64,000 bases of DNA from Garcia nutans. Lineage: Eukaryota > Streptophyta > Magnoliopsida > Malpighiales > Euphorbiaceae. The translations under genes and the position numbers were made by a program. Position 1 is the first letter of the stretch. Each line of letters opens with the position of its first letter. The notes beneath the pieces were generated by a model, which had not been told where the DNA came from, searched no databases, and was given only the letters and a program-made list of their open reading frames with translations. This document shows, piece after piece, positions 11,270 through 23,725 of the stretch. The stretch spans positions 10,510,842-10,574,841 of the forward strand of contig CANTUV010000055.1 in assembly GCA_947685225.1 (NCBI GenBank). The letters are read 5' to 3'.

Positions 11270-12516
11270 TGTTGTCCCAGGATAACAACCAAAAGGGGGT
11301 GAATTGGTTGATTTGAAAAGTGATGGTAGATTCAAAATTCAAAAATAAGAAATAAAGAAGAAGTAGAAGAAGATTGAGTAGAGTATAGAAGAAAAACACA
11401 AAGTGTTATAGTGGTTCGGATTTACTTTGATCCTACATCCACTTCCTTAACAACTTGTTAATGTTTCAGTAGTCTTGAGTTTTTACAAGTTTAATTCTAA
11501 CTTGGTGTTTTCTCTAGCTCACACCAAACTATTACAATGGTTTGAGATTAGTCCTTACAACCCTTACAAGAGTTTTTTCAAGCTTACTCTCACAATCTAA
11601 GTGTTTCCAAGCTCACACTCAAACTTTTGATGGTGTTTAATGCTCACACGCAATACTCAATTAATATAAATGTAATTTTGGTGCAAGAAAATGAAAGTTG
11701 TTAAACTTCGCTATTATAATCACAAACTATATAAAAATAAAGTTTCTTGAGGTATTTATAGCTTTCAAGTCTTGATATAGCCGTTTTGGGTAAGAGCCAA
11801 AATGTTTGATTCTTAACTTCCACTAAATTTTTTGCCAAAGCATTTTCATGGTCAAACTAGCACAAGTCCGATTGTACTTCACTAAGTATGGTCGAAATAC
11901 TCAAGGTCCGGTCATACTATTTAAAATTTTGACTAATGCTCTTTCAGCGGTTGGTTCACGTGACTTTCACTTATTGAGTGGAGATATAACAACTTTTATT
12001 TTGAATATTTTTTAATTAGTCCGGTCGGACTTGTACCTAGTCCGGTTGGAACTCTTATGGTACGTTCAAATTCTGGGCGTACCCTTGGTTGAAAATTCTA
12101 CTGAATATTTTAGATAATTTTTGCTTCAAAGGTCCGGTCAGGATTCCTTCTAGTCCGGTTGGACTTCTTTGGTACTCTGAGAAAATAGAAGTACTTCTGG
12201 CCATAAAATTCTCTGTGTGATTTGCCATTTTTCATAGCCAATGGTTCGGTCAGACTTGTCTATGTTCCGAGTGGACTTTAAGCGATACGGTGAGATTTTG
12301 GGAGTACCTTTTCACCGTGAATCTTTCTATGTAAATTATATTCATTTAGACATTAAGGGTCTGGTCGGTCTTTTCTGTGGTCCAATCGTACCTTTCAATC
12401 TTTCTTTAAAAATTTAACTTCTTGTCAAATATAATTTGATACAAATGTTAGATTAATTTAATTTTTGATTGTCTAAGATCAAAAATAGAGTAATCATGCT
12501 AAGTATTTGGCTAACA
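11270..12516. mobile_element. 1247-bp solo LTR with TSD CTAAA
   Basis: It begins TGTTGTCCC and ends GGCTAACA. The 5 bases CTAAA stand on both sides (11265-11269 and 12517-12521), a perfect target duplication. Inside are GGGGGTGAATTGGTTG and TATAGTGGTTCGGA, typical of plant copia LTRs, and no open frame. The right flank continues as receptor-intron sequence paralogous to 28283-28330, so the LTR landed in a duplicated receptor intron. A periodic motif array lies at 11870-12410. Confidence 0.88.
11870..12410. repeat. Periodic GTCCGGTCGGAC-like motif pairs in the solo LTR
   Basis: Near-palindromic motifs, often in pairs about 20 bp apart, recur at about 11873/11905, 12018/12040, 12130/12151, 12243/12265 and 12357/12379. 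The later pairs repeat every ~113 bp. The best copies read AGTCCGGTCGGACTTG and AGTCCGGTTGGACTT. This is a degenerate tandem array inside the LTR. Confidence 0.7.
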
Positions 12517-12576
12517 CTAAATTTAAGCAACCCATTCAATAAATTAAATCTCCACACACTAAATTTGCTAATGCAG

Positions 12577-12612
12577 GAAGGTCAATACACTATGCACCAT
12601 ATTATATCTTAG
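12577..12612 (+). pseudogene. Paralogous LRK10L micro-exon (copy of exon 7) in a truncated gene copy
   Basis: GCAG precedes it and GTGAG follows it. Its 36 nt, read in phase 1, give RSIHYAPYYIL, matching RRSMLYMPYYVL of the receptor micro-exon at 30329-30367. The following intron (from 12613) matches the intron from 30368 for over 200 bp. The truncated copy has no ectodomain exon and no kinase exon, so this micro-exon is a gene remnant even though its own splice sites are intact. Confidence 0.75.
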
Positions 12613-12835
12613 GTGAGAAATGCACTTTTATATTAATATTATTTTTCTTATAAATATAATACTGGGTATATGGAAACTTATTGCTCGAAGTCTATGCCTA
12701 CCATTTAAGTTTTAATATTGCCATAGATACTTAGTTCCTAATTTAATTTTATCAATGGAAATTGCTATGGTTAAATTATATAAAATTGAATTCCATCACC
12801 ACATTTCACCCATCTCCTTATTGCATGTCTCCTCT

Positions 12836-13560
12836 CAACAAAATTAACTCAATAATTTATGAAAAAATGTTGAATATTCACCAGAAATCTATTACATGTG
12901 ATGTGTTTATACATCTTTCTCGAAACTCAATTCATGAGATTGATACTAACTCTAATGACTTCTAACATAATGTTAAAAACTAACTAATTTTTCCTGCCAA
13001 AATACAAAGTAATACTTAGTAAACTAAAACGATGCATTTTTGTATTAAATGCAATATCCCATAATAATAAATTAACATGTTCTTCATCTATGTATCCATA
13101 ATAAAAAAAATCATTATTAATGTCCAATTAATGCAATAGCCACGCCTTTGCAGCATCTATTACTAGCAGCAACCTAGCAGTTACAGTTTTGGCAACTGGA
13201 AAATAACTCTCAGTAAAATGCACCCCTTGTATTTGGTTGTATCTCTTTGCTACAAGTTGTGCTTTACACCTATCAATCCTTCTATCCAACTTTATTTTTT
13301 AGCTTAAACCCATTCCTATGGGCTTATTCAGAGGTAAAATTGCAAGTTACCATGTGTCATTATGTTCCAAGGCTTGTAGTTCTTCTTGCATAGCTTGAAC
13401 CCACTTCTTTCATTTGATAGCTTTTATATATGTCTTGGGCTCTTAGATGCTAGATAGATTAGCTAAAAAACACAAATGTTCAGTGAGGGTTGGATCATGA
13501 GTTGTAGAGTTACAGTAGGCTATATTTATTTCAAAATCATTCAACCATGTAGGTGATCTG
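12836..13560 (-). mobile_element. Copia fragment (LTR plus RT piece) shared with the receptor intron
   Basis: 12836-13085 matches the old copia LTR at 30594-30780 and 39640-39830. 13110-13500 matches 36960-37440, which encodes the start of RT on the reverse strand (KEWIQAMQEEL and HNNTW in the better copy). Most of the element is deleted. The left junction, after ATTGCATGTCTCCTCTCAAC, is the same as at 30590, so both come from one ancestral insertion. Confidence 0.8.
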
Positions 13561-16500
13561 ATGTCAACCATCCCACCAATCTAGATAGAAATATGAGAAA
13601 GTAATACATTAAGGGCTTAACACCTCAACATGAGAGGTCATTCAAGAAACTTTGAAGCAAGTACATCATCCACAGAGCTCCCATCTTTCCAGACTTAGAT
13701 GGGATCAAGACAAGAACTACTCCGACTTGATTCCCTTGCAAATGCGAGTGATACGTACACAGTCCTCATTGGGCTCGGTCCCACTTGTTCCAGTACAATC
13801 CAAGTTGGTCAAAATTTTTTTCATGCCGAGGTCAACAACAACAACAACAACAACTAAGCCTTAGTCCCAAACAAAATTCTTTACATGCCGAGGTCATGTA
13901 AAAAAAAAAAAAAAAAAAAAGCACGCTAAGCTAAAAACCTAAAAGGGGTAGGCAAAAATTATGGCAAACTTGTCACGTCTCGGGCAAAAATTAGAGCAAA
14001 AAAGAAGAATTTTACACAAATCAAGGCTTGTCAAAGTTAAGCTTCCAATAAAAAAAATCAAAATGTTAGAGTCATATCTGTCAAGGGGCATACCTCAAAG
14101 TTGTAATTTAAATCTTAGATGTAGGTGCAGCCTCTTCCCTAATGTCTTTCTCTAATCCAGTCACTAAGATTCAATAGTTACACCTTCTCATTGGACCATG
14201 GACCAAACATATATAACCACCCAAGTTATTATGCCTTTAAACCTCATCACCGAAAGAAACCACCAATCATTTCCACTTGAGCTATAGTCTCAGAAAGCTC
14301 ATTTCATGGATGAATAAGATCATATCATCATCCTATAGAAGGAGAAGCGTTCAATAAAAGATGTCTGGGCATATCAACCTCATTTTATATGCAAAAGGCC
14401 AGACGTAATAGTTTACTGTAGGTTAGCTATGAGTTCAGTGCTCCAGTAACCATTCATTAAAAACAGAAACCGTCAAGGAGAAGCCAGCTTCCTACATAAG
14501 TAAAAACTAATTTGGTGAACCATTAGCCTTGAACCATACTCGTGCAAGCCTAAGCAACTACTTTGCCTTACCATCCTCATAAATAAGAACCAAAAATAGT
14601 ATGTGAGCCACGGTTGGACAACCCAAGTGGTCTTCCTATTACATTGTCCAAATTCTTTGGGGGCAAAGCCCATAACAAAGATGATCATGATTCTAGCCTT
14701 CTTCACAAGACCATTAAAAAGTAGTTAAGCCCAACTTTGCAGTCTCTTAAAAGCCTTTTTAACCTTCATTCAAACCCATAAAACACATTGGGGCATACAT
14801 AAACCTTCATTCCAAACCAGTAATCCCATTTTTGACACAGACCAACATGGTTGAACTTAACTATAGCCTTCTAAAAAATTATGGCCCTCTTGTATTCCAA
14901 ACCAAGACCAAAGCCTTGAAAATCAAACAAGTAAATTTAAGACTAAAACTAGATATCTGCCTTAATAATCTTTCCCAAAGACTAAAGCCTGACTCCAACT
15001 TTCATCTCCTTAACCCAAAGCCAAAAAAGCCAAAGAGTGAACCATACTAGGGTCTCTCAAGACAAACTCATGCCAAATTTAACCTAAGCCTTCAAATCCA
15101 AACACCCCCCGAACCAAAGCTTGATGGGAGCCAATCCAAAGAAAGTTGCATCCTTTCTAAATTAACATACCACAGTCTATCCAAGCCAAATAGACCACAA
15201 CTTGCTTGCTTAAGCCAAAGCTCCATAATGAGCTGACTCATTCCATAATTGAACCTAAAGCCACGCCCTCCAGAATAGGTGTCGACTCTCCAATCTTCAA
15301 TTTTCAAAATAAAAGTCACTATCTCTTTTTTAAAATAAAGGAGAGTCTTCTTTTCAAAATAAAAGATGATTTTAAATCTATATTTGCCGAATTGACTAGA
15401 GACCGTACGCAACGGTATCGTATGAAACTAAGCCCAGAAATGAGCATTCCCGGCTCCGTCTTGATGGAATTTGGTGCTCAGGTGGGGCCTCACAAATGGT
15501 TCTGACAACTTTAGTACTGTTAAGCTTTGGCCTTAGAGAATATGGGCCTAAGCCCGAAGAATAGAGTCGCCACCCGAATAGGCTAGAAAAAAGATAGAAA
15601 AGGCAGATGACTCGATTCCTAAGAAATCTTCAACTTCTATTGGGCTCAAAAAGTTGGGTATGTGTGGGGATAGTGAGAAATGACATAGCAACCCCCATAA
15701 TATTCGGTTCATTAGAATCGACCTCCTTTTCATGTCTAAATATTATTAAATTTTTATATTATTACACTATTATTAATATTACAAGCAATTAAAGTAAATC
15801 AACATCCATCACATGACATAAACATATAATAAAAGGGGCATCGGTACGGGATGAAAATATGCCCTTACAATGTCTGAATCCAGAATCCAAAATAAAATAG
15901 GACACCCACTAAACAGTAGAAAAGTATCTCTTACATTGATCCCTAAAAATAAATTTAAATAAATAAGGCACCCATAAAGTGAAAATATATCTTTTACAAG
16001 TACTTTAAAATCTAAATAATGAATAAACACAATTCAACTGTAAATAAATAATAAAAAACATGTAATTGATTATTAAACGACCATAAATTTAGGGTTTAAT
16101 TGGATGAAATTAGAGTTAACAATGAAATTAGGGTTTTCCAATACAATTAGGGGTCTTGTTAATGAAATTAGAGTTTCAATATGCAGTTAGGGTTTGGATT
16201 GCAAAATTAGGATTTAACATGCAATTAGTTTTATTTTGCAAAACTAGGATTTTGAATCACAATGTAAAAAAATCAAAAATAATAAATTAAAACACAGTAA
16301 ATTTGCAAGATTAAACAAGGATGACACTCAATTGAGTTAAATAGATTTGGTTGATGGACATCATACCTACACTATAGATTTTTTCAAATAGAAGTTACTA
16401 AACCAAGCCTTACTGGATAAACCACACGATTCTTCAGCCTTGGATGGTTTTGATGGGTCTGGATAAGTGGGATTTTGGCTACTGTGTCTTTGGATTTTCT

Positions 16501-16960
16501 CCTTTTTCCCAATGTCTCTCTGATTTTTATTGGTTTTCTCTTTGCTCTCTGTGTCTCAAGTTTTTTGATTTTCTATATCCCAATTCTTGCTGCTCCATCT
16601 CTTTGTTAATTGCTTCCTTGTTATAATACTAATTAGGGTTACATTACGTTTAATCTTGGTTGAAAATTTTGGATCGTATAAAAAAACCTTGTGTTTATCT
16701 CATCAACCCAAGTTTAAGTAGGATTAGAAAATTTAAAGAACCGCTCATGGCAAATTGTTCATGGGTCATGGCCAATTCGTTATGACCAAGGCTCATGGTG
16801 AATTAGCCATGAGCCATGGCCAATTCATTATGACTTTTAGGGATTTTAGAAATTTGGCTTTTAAATTAGGATTGAACTTGATTTGGGCTTTTAAATTAGG
16901 ACGAATTCACCTTGGGCATTTTTTAATTGAAACTGAATTTATCTAGGGTCGAAATTAAAG
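13561..16960. other. Repeat-derived non-coding region
   Basis: No gene was recognised. It contains an (AAC)n tract with a TAAGCCTTAGTCCCA tail (13836-13870), an A20 run (about 13901-13920), and a segment with GAGTCGCCACCCGAATAGG (15565-15585) that resembles leader sequence of plant gypsy elements. ORFs here (for example 15206-15505) match no family I know. It interrupts the paralogous receptor introns (left part ends by 13560, right part resumes at 16960). Confidence 0.4.
13824..13896. repeat. (AAC)n tract flanked by a 12-bp direct repeat
   Basis: ATGCCGAGGTCA occurs at 13824 and again near 13885, bracketing (AAC)n plus TAAGCCTTAGTCCCA and a short tail. The AAC-run with GCCTTAGTCCCA is common at ends of tRNA-derived plant SINEs. 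It may be a 5'-truncated SINE with its target duplication, but it is too short to be sure. Confidence 0.35.
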
Positions 16961-18560
16961 GTCTATAGAGAGCAATATCAGTTGGATCTTAGAGTTTGGC
17001 TTTGGTTTGTTAGAATCAGTGCAATGGATTCAATTTAGGTAGTTTTGTCCATAATCATATCATTCTTTTTTTAATCTTATTATTTTATAAGATAATTGTT
17101 AATGAAATTGTTCATGTCAATTAGAATTTGAGTGAACTAGTTCAAATATAATTTACGGGTTGAGTAAAAAATTATCATCTCTAATTAAAAATAAATAATT
17201 TTGGTAAATAATTTTTTTAATGGTGAACAAATTATATGTGTGGTTCTTTTTATCATTATTAATAGATTAGAAAATAATAATAAAGCATAAACTATAACAA
17301 TCCTTTTAAACGTTAATTGTCACTTTGACTAAGGGCTTAAATTTAAAATTTCATAGTTTCAAAGAGAATTTTAGTATTATTGAGCAAAATTCTTATCAAT
17401 TAAATTTTAATAAGCTAAGTTTGATATGGATTTACATTTATGCTACATATGTGTCACAGTTTTAACCTTTTCTCTTTTTTTCTATATATAGGTCCACTTC
17501 CTTCTATAATTACCGCCCTTGGTAAGTGTACTACTTCCTAAATTGTTTATCATAGAATATAGTTCATATTATAAAACCTTAAATGGTAGTCATGACCTTG
17601 TTGAAATAAAATTTAATTAATAACTAAATTCTTTTAATTATGAAGAAATATGATAATAAAAATAAAAATAAAAAAATTATTATTTTCTCATAACAAACTA
17701 ACCATAAATGGTACATCTACTACATCAAGTGGAAACAAATCATGCAATCAAATGAATTACAGTATGTGTAGTTGTAAAGATTTGAACTCAACTCTAATGT
17801 AGTTGCAAAATTTCAATCATTATCAATTTGCTTGTCATACTTTAATTAATTTAGTGATTGAAAGAATATCACTCGAATGAAAATGTGGTTGAAAAACTTA
17901 TATAGTTTAAGTATTAATGCATGCCTTTAGTGTCCTTATTATTAACATATAAGTAGTCACAAAACTGATTTATTCACTTTCTCCCTTAATTTTCTTATTT
18001 CCTTTTGGAATATGGTGCCTTTTAATTTTATTGAATATATTGAGACTATATTAATATTTTTCAATCAAACAATTAATACTACTTTGTGTAAGCTTTAAAG
18101 TAAGTATATTTTAACGAGATGAAGTTTAATTTCTTATGAGATCTTCTTTGTTAGGTCTGATAAGTGAATACATTTGTTAACAATTTAACTTAGAACCTTA
18201 AAACAATGAGTTTATAAGTTATATTTTTTTAATGTCTCATTCAACTCCTAAGGGTTTCAATTTGAGGGATGCATTTTTTTTAAACATCATTTAGAGTGCT
18301 ACCATAGCCTTTACTCAATTGGTTAGGACCTACCATAAGTATCCTTACTCTTCCAGTGGAATTTGCAACCACAAAACTCAATCACCATGTCAATACTCGT
18401 ACTTGTCAAACCACGAATTTTAATATTAATTGTTAGCTCTATGAAGTCCAATTACATGGAAAGCTAGAGTAAAGAGACTCTCGATTGACCCAAACCGAAG
18501 GAGTAAGAATTTGGATAATGTAATAAATATCCAAGTTAAAAAAAAAACTTTTTGTTAAAA
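16960..18560 (+). repeat. Paralogue of the receptor introns around exon 8
   Basis: 16963-18120 matches 40091-41195 and 18180-18550 matches 42815-43200, at about 90% by eye. Shared landmarks include TAGAGTTTG, GACTTTGACTAAGGGCTTAAA and CAATACTCGTACTTGTCAAACCA. The second copy has about 1.6 kb of extra AT-rich sequence (41200-42810). Similarity stops near 18560, short of the kinase exon, where a gypsy LTR fragment takes over. Confidence 0.85.
17492..17521 (+). pseudogene. Paralogous LRK10L micro-exon (copy of exon 8)
   Basis: ATATAG precedes it and GTAAGTG follows it. Its 30 nt in phase 1 read PLPSIITAL, matching SLPYIITVI of the exon at 40577-40606. The splice sites are consensus. No kinase exon follows on this strand, so it belongs to a truncated gene copy. 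Confidence 0.75.
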
Positions 18561-18618
18561 GGACTAAGTCAAATATAAAAGCTCATACTTGAAGGCTGAG
18601 ATTGTTGTTCATTTAGAA

Positions 18619-20099
18619 TGTAATACCCTTATATTAATTTACGTATAATACACACATCCAGTATGCTTAAAATACATATATAAAATAGAAAAATATCCCA
18701 ATTCTAGTCATTTGAAAATTTTTATAATTATAAGAAAAATATTTTAATCTTTAAAATATACTTTAATAGATAAATAAATATATTCATAAGAAATTTAATT
18801 ACTGAAATATAAATTTTAAAGAAAAATCTTTAAAAAAATTGCCAGAATTTTATCTGTATTTTAGACGTTTCCAAAATCACAACTCAACCTGCAATAAAAA
18901 CTTTACACTCCCAAAGATGTTCATTCAACCTATTCATCAACATTCTCCAAAATATTCATATATATGTGTATATACATACATGCATACCCAAATATTCCAA
19001 GTTTTTATCATTTAGCCAAAACTTTACAAATTACAACATTTTCATATAACATATATATAATATAAATAGCAAAATACAAAAACAGAAAAATTCATGGAAT
19101 GCTGGCAATTTGGTCTGGTGGTAAAAGCAAACTTCAAGTACTCTATCCAAAAACTAGACCTGGGCAGGCCTAATAGAACTCTTTGGACCCTCCAAATCTA
19201 CCATGTCATCTGTGCAATGAAATTCAATTGTGCTAGACTTTTAGTAATACATATTTTGGTATTAGAAATGACATTTTGAATTAAATACCATAAAAGACAT
19301 TATGCTTTAATGTCAAACAAAATATATACAAGTTATCAACATAACCATTACTAATACTCATTGGGCCCAATAATCCTTATATAATGAACTAATTCCAGAA
19401 ATATTATTTTGGTTCATCTCAATAGCAATGATACTAGTGTGTCTCGCCCAACGACTTATGCTTAATTGTAACAATAGTATATCTCGCCCAAAGGCGTAAT
19501 TATATCTGTGACACCAGCATATCTCATCCGAAGGTGTACAACAATGCTAAACCAAATCTAAAAAAAATTCCCCAGAACTAGACAATATATAAGGCAATAC
19601 ACGATTCAAATTTATTATATTTCATTTTTCTCATATTTTTCCAAATTTTATATTCCTTTCCCAATTTTTCATTTGTAATCATATCATTATTACATACATC
19701 ACAAATGTGGCTAACTCCCGCATTTTAGTGCATAATTTGTACTTTCCACAGTTTACACATTTTAGCCATTCTTAAATGGCTTATTATGCCTTATTCAAAA
19801 GAAACCTTGCCTTTGATTGATAAAACTTAAAAATCTCCTCAAACTCTTGAAAAACTTAAGGAATTTGATGGATTAAAGAAGCAAAAATCTGTCTTAGACA
19901 CCCGTGAAATTTCGGCCTAAAAGGGAAGAAGAAGAAGAAGAAGAGGAAGAAGAAAATATAAGTTTTTGACTTTTCCTTCTTCCTACCCAATTATTTATTT
20001 TTATATATTTACTTAATTTATTAATTTATTATTAAATTAGATATTTTACTCTTCCATCAAAAAATATTTTAATTTTAATTTTAATTATTTATTTTTTAG
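18619..20099 (-). repeat. Gypsy LTR fragment (Tekay-type), truncated against the GEMIN2 pseudogene
   Basis: The left end is TGTAATACCC. Inside, CTCGCCCAACGACTT-like repeats (19440-19540) are followed by GAAATTTCGGCC and an (AAG)n run (19908-19950), the mirror image of the order at 3309-5480, so it lies on the - strand. The other LTR end is missing: the sequence switches directly to GEMIN2-like coding at about 20100. An insertion-linked deletion probably removed the 5' end of that gene. Confidence 0.55.
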
Positions 20100-21047
20100 T
20101 TTCTGGGTCTTTTGAATGTGAAGAAGACAGTGAAGATTTTTTAACAAAGGTTGAAAATTTTGGTGTGCACTTGCAAGAATCAAAGAATTGTGCGGTGGGT
20201 TTTGTCTTTGGTAGTGAAAATTGCCCAGGAGCAGGAGTGATTGAAGGGCCAATTAAAGGTGTGATAGGAGATAAAGATAAAGAGATAGTTTGTTCTGAAA
20301 GTGAAGTGGGTTTCTCTGGAGTTGAAGAATTTGATAAACGTGGAGTCTCAGAAGAGTGCAAAGTTGTTAATATAGAAATGGGTTCTTTCATTGAAGAGAA
20401 AAAGGAGCTTTTCATGATGGAAGAAACAGAAACTCAGAGTTTGTTGGAAGCCAAAAAGAAGCAATTATTGGCAAAACTTGAGGATGGTTCAATCCTTAAA
20501 GACAAAATCTTGGGGGGTCTAAAAGGAATTGATGAGTCTATTAGACATTCCCTGAAGGTTGAAGTAATTGATGATACAACATTGATTGAAGCAGCTCCAT
20601 TTCCCAAAACTGGTAAAGCTGGTGTACAGATTGCAGAGATGAACGGGAAGAAGAATGAGAAATAAGAAGCTAACGGAAAGAAGGCTAGACGACCATGAAG
20701 AAAGGGAAAAGATGGGAAAAATGTATTGGAGACTATTGACGAATAGAAGAAAATGGCTCAAGTTGGCAAACTTACAAAAAAACTAAGCCAAGCTGGTGAA
20801 GCTCAAAAGTTCTGTCAAAAGAATGGGGGCCGACTAAGGAAGTACTCAAGGAAGGAGTTGGAGGCCCTGAGGTTTGTGAACATTGTAGAACAACAAAAAT
20901 TGTGGAGAAACATATACACTGGGCTTGGACACGCTGATGTAAAGGAGTATGGTGGATTGGCAAGCTCAAGGCAGCAGAAGAACACTCTCTTGAATTGTGA
21001 TTCTCGTCAGCACTTCGGAAGGAAGGAAAATATCCATAGGATTCCTG

Positions 21048-22377
21048 GTGAGTATTTCACTATTGAAGCCAAAATTTCGTATTATTTTGATGATCTTTTC
21101 AACAAATTCAATTAGTGCTTGTTACTTTATGCTGTCTTTTGTGTAGAAACCATCATGATATTATTAGAATGTATATGATTGCGCGTTCAGATGCAATGTC
21201 AAAACTTATTGAATGGATTGGATTATGGTTTGTCATCTTAAATAAATATGAATCATATGCTGCTCTTCTGTGATTGTGAACTCTGCTAAGCACATTGCTT
21301 GCTTCTGCTGCATTTTTAATTCAAACCTTACTGGTGTGAGTAATAATAATGATAAAAAAAGGAAATTGGATTTAAAAAAAAAGAAAATAGAAAAAAACTG
21401 AATATGTCAAAAATTCATTGATGGATTGATACTCTTAACCTGATTTAAGATATAGGATGTCCTTAAATTGTCATTCTTATATTAGGTTCTTGCTCAAGTC
21501 AATCTTGGTACAGTTTGCAAACAGTTGGGCATTTATTTACTTCTGTAGAAATATCCATTTGAGCTTGATGCTTGTGTGTTATGTCCTTATTTAATGAGCA
21601 GCTAGAGGATTTGCGTGCATATAAATGGTAATTTCATGCATAGGTAGGGGACTCTTGAAATGCTGCCCAACAACTTGGCTTTTTAGTTAGTTTTGTTTTA
21701 CTAAATTATGGTTTCTCCTCTTGTTCTGGTTTTGGTTCTCAAACAAAACTGTGTTGGACTGCACTCCATTGTTGTCAGGAGGAGTTGCTAGTTGATCCAG
21801 AATGAAATTGGTATTGTAACTAAACAGCAAAACAATGAATTTAGTTTCATTATGATTTGAAAAATTTTTATGCTTCTAGTGGAAAATTTTTCTGGCATAT
21901 GAAGCTGTGGAAAACAGCGATGTTATGACCAATTTCTCTGCTATTGCTTTTGTATTCTAATGTATTAAAGTATAAACTAAATCCAAGTTCTTATTCTCAA
22001 AGAAAAGAAAAAAAAACTTGCATAACTGGTGAAGTTCTTCTGCTGTTTGTTTTCATGTGCAGAGCTGTTTCATATCGATCTGAATGCCATTTTCCTTTCT
22101 AAACATTGGCTTGCATTTTAACAATTATAGCTGCAACTAAATGAATGAGATGATGATTGAGTCTGCTGGATCAGCTACACCATTGAGATACTATGAAGTG
22201 TTGTAGGATGATTATCAAAATAACGTTTTGGGATAGTAAAATGGTTGTGAAATTCTGGGAAATCAAAGTTTTTGAAGGGGCATTTCTGGGAATAACAAAA
22301 AATAAGGTTTTCGGACTTCTCGTAGTGCTTGTTTTTGCTACTGTGAAAATGCTTTTGCAATTGCCATCGCTAAGGTG

Positions 22378-22424
<47 letters not shown>

Positions 22425-23460
22425 TTTACCATGGTGAAAATATATTAATAGAGTCAGACTGAAGTTTATAACAAAAGGATGATTGCCTGCACATAATTAC
22501 AAAATATGCAATGCTTTTTTTCCCCTGTAATCCCTTTAATTTATCTGTAATCCCTTTAATTTTCCTTTTATCCTCCTCATTTTTGTCTCCCATCCTTCTT
22601 GCTGCACTTCATAATGATCTTTTAACTTAAATGCTTGATGCTTGTGTTTTGTTTTTCTCATCTCCATTGTTTGCTGGAAATAAGTGGTTCATGATTTTTG
22701 GCCCTGGTTTATCATTTCTATCCTTTTCCTTTTCCCTTGAATTTTTCTTGCTCTAAATGTGTTTTCACTTTCCTCCCTTGGTATAATTTGCTTTCTTTTT
22801 CCTACCTCCACCCTTTTGTTTATTCAATTTGTTTTTCTTTAGAAAATAAACCAGGATTTTTTTTCATAAAGATGTAAAGCATCCATTTGATTTATGAAGA
22901 CTTTCTTTTATCCATCACTTCCCATCTTGAGTTGGCTCTGATTTTGTCAATTTGATTGGTTGATTCTGTTGTGGACAGGTTTGGCTGCAGCAAGGGGAAG
23001 ATGGAATCATTTGAATATTTTTGTGCGTAGAAGAATGGCCTAAAGCAAACTGCAAAATCCTTATGTGCAACATATGGAGCTCATACCTCTTGAACTCTAT
23101 AGTTGGGCAAATGATTGTTGTAATTTGTTGTTCATATTAGTATGCCATCCTTGTATATGAGAAGTTTTGGTGTTGATTAACGTAGTTTCAGTTTGTTAGA
23201 ATGTGTTTTTTTGTACAGTATGATCCATGATGTTTGGGTTGAGTTTATGATCCATGATATTTGTTTGGAATTGAGGACTAATGAAATGATGCTTCTGCGT
23301 TTACTTTCTACACGTATGAAAATATATGCTATAATTGCTCAATGCTACTGGCATGTGCCGTTCTCTCTCTCTTTTGCTATGTCTTTTTCTGCCCCTCTGG
23401 CAAAAATTTCTTTATTTATATAAATATGAACAGCACTCTGAATTTTGTGATAAATTTCAG
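21048..23460 (+). other. Long first intron of the GEMIN2 pseudogene
   Basis: It runs from GTGAGT to TTTCAG. Apart from the (CT)n tract nothing coding was recognised; the open frames within it are short and unconserved in look. Confidence 0.6.
22378..22421. repeat. (CT)n microsatellite
   Basis: An uninterrupted run of about 20 CT units lies in the first intron of the GEMIN2 pseudogene. Confidence 0.95.
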
Positions 23461-23725
23461 GAGAAGTATCTTCCGAAAATGGTGATATTGAATTAGAAAA
23501 CCTGGAAGATGATGAGGTACAAAATTTGAGTCACGTGGATTCTGCTTTTAGTCAGAATGTTGGGGTTGAAGATGCCAACACATCTTTCGAATGTGAGGGC
23601 AATGAAAAAGAGGACAGTGATGAAGATTATACTAGCATCCAGAGACCTGCTTTTCTTGTAGAAGGAGAACCAAATTTTGATCCTGGACCTTCAGAGGATG
23701 GTTGGGAATATCTTAGGCGTGTCAG

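Noticed and set aside
13836..13920. Full SINE
   Set aside because: Only an (AAC)n tail and a short phrase are present; no polymerase III boxes were seen.
15092..15505. Overlapping 99-106 codon frames on both strands
   Set aside because: No family match, no conserved look, inside a repeat-derived region; kept only as part of the non-coding entry.
20645..20750. Possibility that the three GEMIN2 stops lie in an intron
   Set aside because: The sequence keeps coding similarity through the stops in one frame, and no GT donor precedes the first stop at a fitting place.
20089..20969. Open frames on the - strand over GEMIN2 exon 1
   Set aside because: Shadows of the GEMIN2-like coding on the + strand.
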